A stretch of 64,000 bases of DNA from Tenuifilum sp040752515 (lineage in GTDB: Bacteria; Bacteroidota; Bacteroidia; Bacteroidales; Tenuifilaceae): the NCBI GenBank assembly GCA_040752515.1, contig JBFMGQ010000016.1:1-64000 (forward strand). Direction: 5' to 3'. The position numbers and the translations under genes were made by a program. How positions within the stretch are numbered: position 1 is the first letter of the stretch; the number at the start of each line of letters is the position of its first letter. Of this stretch, positions 18,053 through 25,210 are shown piece after piece. The notes under the pieces were generated by a model that made no database searches, was not told where the DNA came from, and was given only the letters and a program-made list of their open reading frames with translations.

Positions 18053-18082
18053 GTCAACTCGTTGTTTTTTACCGTATCTTTG
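18051..18082 (+). promoter_or_regulatory. Promoter for the TM1266-like gene and hydG
   Basis: TTG at 18051-18053 and TATCTTTG at 18075-18082, spaced by 21 nt, fit the Bacteroidota promoter. The transcript would carry a leader of about 115 nt. Confidence 0.65.
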
Positions 18083-18089
18083 TGGCATA

Positions 18090-18202
18090 AGTAATCGTAT
18101 AAGTATTTAGGTTTTTTGAAATACAATTCCTGTATCTGAGGTTGGCAAACATTTGCCGCCAAGGATTCAGAAAAATGAGTCTGATCCAAAGGAGATAGTC
18201 TG
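18090..18202 (+). promoter_or_regulatory. Structured leader and strong ribosome-binding site
   Basis: The leader holds a small stem (ggcaaa-ca-tttgcc, inside ttggc/gccaa) near 18142-18162 and a repeated agtctgat (one copy about 18177-18184, one at 18197-18204). An AAAGGAG Shine-Dalgarno match at 18188-18194 lies 8 nt before the start codon; such strong matches are uncommon in Bacteroidota. No known riboswitch class could be recognised. Confidence 0.35.
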
Positions 18203-18451
18203 ATGGAAAAGAGAATCGGAGCTGCACTTATTCTTGTTGAGAATCGCGAGAACGCTTCAAGGCTGAATCAAATTCTTTCGGCCCATGCCGATATTATTAT
18301 TGCCCGTCAGGGCATACCGCTTCACCAACGAGGCATTCATGTAATATCGCTTGTGCTCGAGGGAACATCCGATGAAATTGGCGCTCTTACCGGCCCAATC
18401 GGAAAGCTTAACGGCGTTCAGGTTAAAACCCTCATGCTAAAAGGCGTGTAG
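18203..18451 (+). CDS. TM1266-like iron-only hydrogenase system regulator
   Basis: An 82-residue ferredoxin-like alpha/beta domain protein of the family annotated as putative iron-only hydrogenase system regulator (TM1266 type), related in fold to the C-terminal domain of NikR. Recognisable parts are the start RIGAALILVENRE, the centre RQGIPLHQRGIHVISLVLEG and the end KLNGVQVKTLMLKG. It has no DNA-binding helix. Genes of this family often sit next to hydE, hydF or hydG, as here with hydG 84 nt downstream. The biochemical role is not established. Confidence 0.85.
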   Translation: MEKRIGAALILVENRENASRLNQILSAHADIIIARQGIPLHQRGIHVISLVLEGTSDEIGALTGPIGKLNGVQVKTLMLKGV

Positions 18452-18535
18452 TTTACAATAAACTCTTTTCTACTCTACCGGTATCAGGCTCGGGTAAGTT
18501 TGGTAGTATAAATTTTATAAAACTGATAAAGAGCC

Positions 18536-19963
18536 ATGAAATTTAACCCGGAAAAGTACCGCATTCCCGATGAGCGCATGAAGCCTTTCATCGATGCCGA
18601 TGAAATTTGGGAATACATAAACAATGCAAAACCCACCAAGGAGCGGGTTCGTGAAATCATTGCCAAGTCGCTCGACAAGCAAAGGCTAAACCTCGAAGAG
18701 GTTGCTACGCTTGTGAACACCACCGATCCCGAATTGGTTGAGGAGATACTGCAAGGCGCTCGTACGCTCAAGGAGCGTATCTATGGGAATAGAATTGTGT
18801 TGTTTGCACCACTTTACATTGGGAACAAGTGTACCAACAATTGCCAGTACTGTGGTTTTAGGGCATCGAATAAGAATGCCCTGCGCATGACACTTTCCGA
18901 TGAGGAGATAGTGCAGGAGGTTGAGGCTCTTGAGGACAACGGGCAAAAGCGCTTAATTCTGGTTTACGGCGAACATCCTGAATACTCAGCTGAGTACATT
19001 GCCCATACCGTTAGGTTGGTTTATGGCATAAAGAAGAAAAATGGTGAAATCCGTAGGGTTAACATCAATGCCGCTCCGCTCGATATCGAAGGGTTCCGTA
19101 AAGTGAAAGAGGCTGGAATTGGCACCTACCAAATCTTCCAGGAAACTTACCACCCTGAGGCCTATACCTGGTATCACCCTTCGGGTAAAAAGAAAGATTT
19201 TGAGTGGCGTTTAACCTCGCTCGATCGCGCACAGGAAGCAGGATTGGACGATGTTGGCATTGGAGCCCTATTTGGCCTCTACGACTGGCGTTTCGAGGTT
19301 TTAGGCTTGGTTCGTCATACCAATCACCTTGAGGCGTGCTACAATGTTGGGCCACATACCATTTCGTTCCCTCGTATCAAGTCGGCATCTGGCCTTAATA
19401 TCACCAACAAGTATTTTGTATCCGATAACGATTTTGTAAAGCTGGTTGCCATTCTTCGTTTGGCTGTGCCATATACAGGAATGATTCTTACTGCCCGCGA
19501 ACCGGCTGATGTTCGTAGGCAGGTAATCCAGTTTGGCGTATCGCAAATTGATGGGGGTACCAAGTTGGAGTTGGGTTCCTATCACGCCTCAAAGAATGAG
19601 CATCAAGACCTTAATAAGGAACAATTTGAGATTAACGATAACCGTTCGCTAGGTGAGATAATCGATGAGCTAATCGATCACAACTACATCCCTTCGTTCT
19701 GCACGGCTTGCTACCGTCTAGGGCGAACCGGTGAGCATTTCATGGAATTTTCGGTTCCAGGTTTTATTAAGCGATACTGCACACCCAACGCCTTGCTTAC
19801 CCTTACCGAGTACCTTGTTGATTATGCCACTCCCGAGGTTCAGCAGAAAGGCTATAAGCTGATTGAGAAAACTCTTGCTGAACTCGAGGGTCATCAGAAT
19901 ACCCATGAAATTCGCCGCCGAATCGATCGGATTAAAGCTGGAGAACGCGATTTATACTTTTAA
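18536..19963 (+). CDS. hydG: [FeFe]-hydrogenase maturase HydG (tyrosine lyase)
   Basis: A 475-residue radical SAM enzyme that cleaves tyrosine to give the CO and CN ligands of the H-cluster. The radical SAM motif CTNNCQYC (CxxxCxxC) is at about residue 98, and the C-terminal cluster motif that carries the extra iron (CTACYRLGRTGEHFMEF, with a later cysteine in RYCTPN) is intact. Length and motifs are those of HydG rather than the related ThiH. A TAAGTTTG box at 18495-18502 may give an additional start of transcription. HydE and HydF are not in this window. Confidence 0.95.
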   Translation: MKFNPEKYRIPDERMKPFIDADEIWEYINNAKPTKERVREIIAKSLDKQRLNLEEVATLVNTTDPELVEEILQGARTLKERIYGNRIVLFAPLYIGNKCTNNCQYCGFRASNKNALRMTLSDEEIVQEVEALEDNGQKRLILVYGEHPEYSAEYIAHTVRLVYGIKKKNGEIRRVNINAAPLDIEGFRKVKEAGIGTYQIFQETYHPEAYTWYHPSGKKKDFEWRLTSLDRAQEAGLDDVGIGALFGLYDWRFEVLGLVRHTNHLEACYNVGPHTISFPRIKSASGLNITNKYFVSDNDFVKLVAILRLAVPYTGMILTAREPADVRRQVIQFGVSQIDGGTKLELGSYHASKNEHQDLNKEQFEINDNRSLGEIIDELIDHNYIPSFCTACYRLGRTGEHFMEFSVPGFIKRYCTPNALLTLTEYLVDYATPEVQQKGYKLIEKTLAELEGHQNTHEIRRRIDRIKAGERDLYF

Positions 19964-19987
19964 AAACAGAAGTATCGAATTATTTGT

Positions 19988-20016
19988 AAGCCCTGCAATA
20001 CCTCTGCAGGGCTTTA
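19988..20016. terminator. Bidirectional terminator after hydG
   Basis: A 10-bp perfect stem (aagccctgca 19988-19997 with tgcagggctt 20005-20014) lies between hydG and the converging TPR gene and overlaps the first base of that gene's stop codon. Short T- and A-rich flanks follow on both sides. Confidence 0.75.
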
Positions 20017-21954
20017 CTTTTTACAGAACCTTGACACCAATTCCGAGGCCTGATTATTGCCAAGATCAACGGCTTTCCTGAGATCTGCGCAACCCTTTGT
20101 GGTTTCATTATTTATTAAGTAGAGTAGTCCGCGATTATACCAAGCTCCATGCAATAGTTGATTTTGGTCGATGGCACGGCTAAACCATTCAATGGCTTGG
20201 TCATTACTTTCGGTTTGCATGCACATAACACCAATGTTGTAGGTTACAATACCTTCAAAGTTGTTCTTTGAAGCTATCTTTTTCAGGTCGCTGGCAGCAA
20301 GGGTAAGTGATTCGTTAACGTTTTGTTCGTAAGTGCGATTTTTGCTTTCGCTTTGTAGGGTTTTATTCCTTACGTTTTCAACAAAATGGGTCATTTTGAT
20401 TCGTGCCAAAATCTCGGCAAATCTAAACAGGGTGTTAGTGCTATCGGCGTTAACCATTTCTGCAAGCCTAACCATAGCCAAGGTATAGTGGTTCCGTTGC
20501 AGATTCAGTAAGGCTATGCAAATTCCTGCCAGGGAATCGGCATTAATGGTTTCGGGTTTGGGTTGCTGGTTAATGCTGTCGTAATCAAAGTAAAGAGTGT
20601 AGCCATTGCAGCCTGCTGAGGCTAGCATTTGCCTGAGGTTTGAACTTTGCCAGTTTTTGGGGTTTACATGCTGTGCAGCATCAATTTTTAGGGTAATTAT
20701 CGGGTAAATAATTGTAAGTATTCGGCTTCTGAGCTGTTCCATGCTAATGGATGAGGTTATATCGAGTTCCTCATCGAGCGAGAGTAAGCGTTTTAGCTTA
20801 CCGGTAGAATCCATAATCGAATTTATATCGTTGCCAGCCTTGCTTCGGTATTCCTGCGCCAACCTATTGCCTTGGGCAAAGTCGGTTTCAGCTCCCTTTA
20901 AATCACCCTTTTTGGTCTTAATCTCCGCTCTAAGTAGGTAAGCATTGGCAAATTGTGGAAAAATGTCAATGGCTTTGTTGATACTTTCAAGGGCGGTAGG
21001 CAGGTATCCCCGTTCATAGCGGATTGATGCCAGGTAGTAATGAACTAGCACATTTGTAGGGATAATTGATGATAATCGGGTCAAATCGTCGATGGCTGCT
21101 TCGGCGTTGCCAATCTCATAGTTTATGATTGCCCTATTAAATAGGGCAAGCGTGTTGCGGCTTTCAAGCAGCAACACCTTGTTTAAATCCGTTAGTGCTT
21201 GGTTTAGCTGTTTTTGGTAGTAGTATACCAGCGCTCGGGAGAAGTAGGCCTGAGCCAGCATGCTATCAATTGCAATGGCCTGATTTAAATCGTCTATGGC
21301 CATCGGATAGTTTTTCTGTTGGGCGTATAAGGCTCCCCTACGAACGTAAGCGTTTGTATTGAATGGGTTAAGATTTATGGCGGTAGTGTAGTCGTTTAAG
21401 GCACCCGTGCTGTCGGAGAGCATCAACCGGGTTGTTCCACGGTTTAACCATGCATCGGGTATACGTTCATCAACCCTAATTACATGGTTAAAGGCCACTA
21501 AGGCATCGGTATATTTTTCCTGCTGAAAAAGTATTACTCCATAGGTGAAAAGGTATTGGGCCGAATTGGGACGTAGTTCAATGGCTTTCTTTATGCTCTC
21601 TATAGCTTCGATGTTCTTGCCCATTTGCTCAAAAACCATGGCATTATACTGGTATGCCTGTGAGAACAATGGATTAATGCTCAAACATTTATCAAAATCC
21701 TTTTGTGCTCCAATTAAATCGTTTTGATAGTAACGTGCAACACCACGCAGGAACCAGGCCTCGTGAATGGTTGAATCAACATTTAAAAGGGTGTTTAGGA
21801 TTGGTATGGCTTCGGCATAGTTTCCTTTTGAAATTAACTCTTCGCCCTTGTAAAAGAAGTATGCCTTGTTGAACTGAGCATTTGTGTGATTGATAAATAG
21901 AAAAGTAAAAAGAATGGCAGCCGGCAACACATGGTATCGAATATACTTGAGCAT
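20014..21954 (-). CDS. Exported TPR-repeat protein
   Basis: A 646-residue protein with a signal peptide (LFINHTNAQ) and many tetratricopeptide repeats. About nine TPR units span residues 25-370 (for example NAYVRRGALYAQQKNYPMAI and ALFNRAIINYEIGNAEAAI), and one or two more lie near 575-640 (AWYNRGLLYLINNETTKG). The middle region (about 375-560) has no clear domain. TPRs mediate protein-protein contact; the partner is unknown. The stop lies 11 nt upstream of the mtgA-side gene order (mtgA is transcribed first), so both may be one operon. Confidence 0.8.
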   Translation of the reverse strand: MLKYIRYHVLPAAILFTFLFINHTNAQFNKAYFFYKGEELISKGNYAEAIPILNTLLNVDSTIHEAWFLRGVARYYQNDLIGAQKDFDKCLSINPLFSQAYQYNAMVFEQMGKNIEAIESIKKAIELRPNSAQYLFTYGVILFQQEKYTDALVAFNHVIRVDERIPDAWLNRGTTRLMLSDSTGALNDYTTAINLNPFNTNAYVRRGALYAQQKNYPMAIDDLNQAIAIDSMLAQAYFSRALVYYYQKQLNQALTDLNKVLLLESRNTLALFNRAIINYEIGNAEAAIDDLTRLSSIIPTNVLVHYYLASIRYERGYLPTALESINKAIDIFPQFANAYLLRAEIKTKKGDLKGAETDFAQGNRLAQEYRSKAGNDINSIMDSTGKLKRLLSLDEELDITSSISMEQLRSRILTIIYPIITLKIDAAQHVNPKNWQSSNLRQMLASAGCNGYTLYFDYDSINQQPKPETINADSLAGICIALLNLQRNHYTLAMVRLAEMVNADSTNTLFRFAEILARIKMTHFVENVRNKTLQSESKNRTYEQNVNESLTLAASDLKKIASKNNFEGIVTYNIGVMCMQTESNDQAIEWFSRAIDQNQLLHGAWYNRGLLYLINNETTKGCADLRKAVDLGNNQASELVSRFCKK

Positions 21955-21964
21955 GGAAAATATT

Positions 21965-22708
21965 TTAGCGAATTGGTTTTTGTTTGGTCTCGTTTAGGTC
22001 GATTTTTCCAATGTTATACATATTCCAAAGGATTTTTCGTTGGTAGCTTACCATGTAGCTGCTTGGTCTGGCAGGATTTCGTTTTGATGGTGCTGGAAGG
22101 GTAGTGGCAATCATGGCTGCCTCGTGACGAGTGAGGCGCGATGCGGGTTTCCCATAGTATTCTCTTGCCGCAGCCTCTGCGCCGTATATCCCTTTACCCA
22201 TTTCGGCTATGTTCAGGTAAACCTCCATGATTCGCTCCTTTGTCCAGAAAGTCTCAATGAGTAGGGTGAAGTAGGCTTCCAACCCTTTTCGAACCCACGA
22301 GCGTTTGGGCCATAGAAACACATTTTTAGCAGTTTGCTGCGATATTGTGCTTGCCCCACGTAACTTTTTACCCCGTTGGTTATATTTTCTGGCCTTTTTT
22401 ATCGATTCCCAATCGAAACCATTGTGTTCCATGAATTTATTATCCTCAGCTGCAATTACGGCAAGCACCATCTCGGGTGAAATTTCGTCGATGTTTACCC
22501 ATTGCTGTCGGAAACGGCTCGTCCCCCCTTTGACTTCTGGTGTGTGCCTCTTTATAACCATTAACCAGGTATAGTGTGGATTTACCCAGGTAAATAGTAA
22601 GGAAATGCCTATGCTGATAGTAAAAAACAGCACTACTGAGAACAGACAAATTCTCAAGAGTACCTTTTTTAGGCTTAATCGAGAACTATTAACCCATTCC
22701 GATTTCAA
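21965..22708 (-). CDS. mtgA: Monofunctional peptidoglycan glycosyltransferase MtgA
   Basis: A 247-residue GT51 enzyme that polymerises lipid II into glycan strands. One N-terminal membrane segment (about 18-40) anchors the catalytic domain. GT51 motifs are clear: AAEDNKFMEHNGFDW with the catalytic glutamate, RGASTISQQTAKNVFLW, and the second glutamate in TLLIETFWTKERIMEVYLN. There is no transpeptidase domain, as expected for MtgA. It is transcribed ahead of the TPR protein gene, 10 nt apart. Confidence 0.92.
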   Translation of the reverse strand: MKSEWVNSSRLSLKKVLLRICLFSVVLFFTISIGISLLFTWVNPHYTWLMVIKRHTPEVKGGTSRFRQQWVNIDEISPEMVLAVIAAEDNKFMEHNGFDWESIKKARKYNQRGKKLRGASTISQQTAKNVFLWPKRSWVRKGLEAYFTLLIETFWTKERIMEVYLNIAEMGKGIYGAEAAAREYYGKPASRLTRHEAAMIATTLPAPSKRNPARPSSYMVSYQRKILWNMYNIGKIDLNETKQKPIR

Positions 22709-22933
22709 TTGCCGTAATTTTAGGTTACCATTAAAAGTTGTTAATCAATAGCACTTGTCAAAATGAACAGCATCAATATATATAAAATCAATTCAAAATG
22801 GCAAATGGTTTATTTTACCTTATCGATATTGTTTGCTAATATATTAAATTTGCCTCGACAAAATAAAGTCGATGTTAGAAGTTTTTTATCATGCTTATAA
22901 TGTGTCGGTTACATTAAACTAAAATTTCGAATT

Positions 22934-23722
22934 ATGAAGAGAATAATTCTGGCTTTAACCAGTTTGGTGATGCTTAGTAGCTGTTCCGACGATGGCATCA
23001 ATTTTTTTACCCTTGAACAGGATATTCAGTTTGGAGCCCAGCTCGACTCGGCAATACTAGCCAACCCTACTGAATACCCAATTCTTGATAGGGCACAGTA
23101 TGCCGAGGCTTATACCCATATCGAAAGGGTAATGAATGCCATTCTAAATTCCGATGATTTGAGGTATTCAAAAACATTTCCCTGGCAGGTGAAAATTATT
23201 CATAATGATGATGTGATAAATGCTTTTGCTGCGCCTGGGGGGTACCTGTATTTCTACACCGGATTGATAAAGTTTTTGGACAATGAGGCTCAATTGGCCG
23301 GCGTTATGGCGCACGAAATAGCCCATGCCGACAGGCGACATAGCACACAAATGCTTACCCGCCAGTATGGCTTTAGCATGTTGCTATCCATTATTATGGG
23401 CGATAATCCATCGCAGCTTGAGCAAATACTATCGCAATTAGCCCTTGGGGGAACCATGCTTAAGTATAGCCGCGATAACGAGTATGAGGCCGATAAATAC
23501 GCTGTAACCTACCTTTGTGATACCGATTACCATCCACACGAATTGGCTGGCTTTTTCGAAAAAATGTTGGGCTCTACCCAAAAAATTCCTGAATTCCTAA
23601 GCACCCACCCATCGGATGAGAACCGACTCAAAAATATTGATGATGTTTGGAAGAGCCTGGGCAGCAAGGTTGGTAATACTTATGCTGACCGTTATCAGAG
23701 CTTTAAGAATTCATTACCATAA
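22934..23722 (+). CDS. M48-family metalloprotease lipoprotein
   Basis: A 262-residue lipoprotein peptidase. The signal ends in a lipobox (LVMLSSC, cysteine about 17). The zinc motif HEIAH is in VMAHEIAHADRRH, and the third ligand is likely the glutamate in NEYEADKYAV. Related periplasmic M48 proteins (BepA/LoiP-like) act in outer-membrane quality control. A TAAATTTG box at 22845-22852 is a possible -7 element. It stands alone between divergent mtgA and a converging flavodoxin gene. Confidence 0.9.
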   Translation: MKRIILALTSLVMLSSCSDDGINFFTLEQDIQFGAQLDSAILANPTEYPILDRAQYAEAYTHIERVMNAILNSDDLRYSKTFPWQVKIIHNDDVINAFAAPGGYLYFYTGLIKFLDNEAQLAGVMAHEIAHADRRHSTQMLTRQYGFSMLLSIIMGDNPSQLEQILSQLALGGTMLKYSRDNEYEADKYAVTYLCDTDYHPHELAGFFEKMLGSTQKIPEFLSTHPSDENRLKNIDDVWKSLGSKVGNTYADRYQSFKNSLP

Positions 23723-23730
23723 AGGTTGAA

Positions 23731-23768
23731 AAAAATGAAGAGCCACTGAAAGTGGCTCTTCATTTTTT
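23731..23768. terminator. Bidirectional terminator
   Basis: A stem of 13 bp (atgaagagccact 23735-23747 with agtggctcttcat 23751-23763), extended by flanking A/T runs to about 17 bp, has a GAA loop. It serves the M48 gene on the plus strand and the flavodoxin gene on the minus strand. Confidence 0.88.
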
Positions 23769-23781
23769 GTAGTATCTGGAT

Positions 23782-24300
23782 TTAGATAGACTTTTTAACC
23801 AATTCGACCCATCCTTTCACTCGAGCATTGGTCTTGTCGGCTTCGTAATCCTCATCTACTGGTAAGCCGATAAACTTGTCATCAATCACTGCTTCGGAGT
23901 CAGTAAAGGTATAGCCATCGGTAGGCCATTGGCCTATCACTTTTGCCCCTTGAGCAATTAAATCTTTTGCAAGAATGCCCATTGCGTCCACAAAGTTTCG
24001 GGGGTAGGCAACGGAATTGCCCGTTCCAAAAAAGGCAAAGAGTTTACCTTGAACCTGTATTTTTTTTAGTTCAGGCCTAAAATTATCCCAATCTGAACCT
24101 GAGGACTCCCCATTCCATGTCTCACTGCCTATGGTTGAGCATCCCAAAATGATGATATCGTAATTATTTACCATCGAAGGTGTAGCCTCTTTTACTGGGT
24201 GCAAATCGGCAATATTGCCAAATTCATTTGCAATTAGCTTAGCTACCTTCTCGGTTGAACCGCCTGTTGGACCGTAAAATATTCCAATTCGTTTTTTCAT
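23782..24300 (-). CDS. Flavodoxin
   Basis: A 172-residue long-chain flavodoxin, an FMN electron carrier that can replace ferredoxin. The phosphate-binding loop reads YGPTGGSTEKVAKL, and the FMN-contact segments STIGSETWNGE and FFGTGNSVAYPRNFVDAMG are typical. In this organism it could carry low-potential electrons when iron is scarce, an inference from the iron-rich hydrogenase system nearby. Confidence 0.92.
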   Translation of the reverse strand: MKKRIGIFYGPTGGSTEKVAKLIANEFGNIADLHPVKEATPSMVNNYDIIILGCSTIGSETWNGESSGSDWDNFRPELKKIQVQGKLFAFFGTGNSVAYPRNFVDAMGILAKDLIAQGAKVIGQWPTDGYTFTDSEAVIDDKFIGLPVDEDYEADKTNARVKGWVELVKKSI

Positions 24301-24350
24301 GTCTCAAATTATTTCAGTTGATGTAAAGATAGTATTTTTTTACCAGATAT

Positions 24351-25046
24351 CTATTTACCACTGCCTTTAAGGCTTGCCACGGCAAGGAAAATTCCTAATG
24401 CTACACTTAAAACGGCTGCAAAAAGAACCTGAAAATCGGCAGGTAAAAGGAATGTGATGGTATGAGCCGGTATCCAGAAATAGGGTATTGTTTTGGCGAA
24501 AACAAAACTCCATTGAACTTTCCAGTTTATTGAGGCAAGAATTTCACCAAAATGTATGGGTTTTAACAGGCACGAAAGGGTTCCGCCGTTGTTCATAATA
24601 TGCGTATCGGTAACCTTATGAAGTGTCATCATTACCGGGGCATAGATAATATTCATAAAAAGGCTGATGCTGAAAGCAACCAAAACCTTGGCTACCGTAA
24701 AATTGCCCTTAATAGCTTGCGGGGCATTTTCCATACCCATGTAGGTTAGGAATGCCGGAACCCCCGTTGCAAAAAGCACAAAGGCTAACTTTATGGTAAG
24801 CCCCAGGAAGCCCCATATAACTGCTCTAGGCAATAGCCCAAAACCGGGTTGATTATAGTTACCGGTTCTAATCCTTAACCCGATAGCTTCACCAAAGGTT
24901 GCCAGTAGGGCAAACTTTATGAAGCTGGTTACCATTCCATGGTTAGCATTAAAATCAACATAAAAATTGTAAATCGTTTCCGACACAAAAAAGGGAAGCA
25001 GGAACAATAGGGTTCCTGCAAATACGTATAAATCTAATCGTTTCAC
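24351..25046 (-). CDS. Multi-pass membrane protein, Mpv17/PMP22-like C-terminus
   Basis: A 231-residue integral membrane protein with about six hydrophobic segments (near 8-25, 40-52, 77-100, 118-140, 182-200, 207-225). The C-terminal part (WSFVFAKTIPYFWIPAHTI followed by LLP and a helix) resembles the Mpv17/PMP22 family pattern in position and composition. The family has no settled bacterial function. It is followed upstream by the small membrane peptide at 25058-25207 and acetate-CoA ligase, probably one transcript. Confidence 0.55.
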   Translation of the reverse strand: MKRLDLYVFAGTLLFLLPFFVSETIYNFYVDFNANHGMVTSFIKFALLATFGEAIGLRIRTGNYNQPGFGLLPRAVIWGFLGLTIKLAFVLFATGVPAFLTYMGMENAPQAIKGNFTVAKVLVAFSISLFMNIIYAPVMMTLHKVTDTHIMNNGGTLSCLLKPIHFGEILASINWKVQWSFVFAKTIPYFWIPAHTITFLLPADFQVLFAAVLSVALGIFLAVASLKGSGK

Positions 25047-25057
25047 CTTGTTCAGTT

Positions 25058-25207
25058 TTAGAGGTTAAAATATCGGCTAAAGCCTGCCTTTACCTGTTCC
25101 CATATATACTCAAAGCGTGTAGCAATAAGTATGATAAGGATAATGGTAAGTACAATCATCATTTTTTCATTAGCCGAAAGGCTGTTCCATTTTTCCTTAA
25201 GGCTCAT
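25058..25207 (-). CDS. 49-residue single-pass membrane peptide
   Basis: A short ORF read directly from the minus strand: starts MSLKEKWNSLSANEKMM, continues into a hydrophobic stretch of about 13 residues (IVLTIILIILIAT), and ends GFSRYFNL before TAA. It fits exactly between the acetate-CoA ligase stop (4 nt away from its start) and the Mpv17-like gene start (11 nt from its stop). This tight fit and the membrane helix with charged ends suggest a real gene. Function unknown. Confidence 0.55.
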   Translation of the reverse strand: MSLKEKWNSLSANEKMMIVLTIILIILIATRFEYIWEQVKAGFSRYFNL

Positions 25208-25210
25208 GGT

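Noticed and set aside
18050..18082. Rex operator upstream of the TM1266-like gene and hydG
   Set aside because: No 18-bp TTGT-N10-ACAA element is present; the palindrome there has Fur-like half sites instead.
18090..18202. TPP, SAM or fluoride riboswitch ahead of the TM1266-like gene
   Set aside because: Conserved cores of these classes could not be found; only generic hairpins are present.
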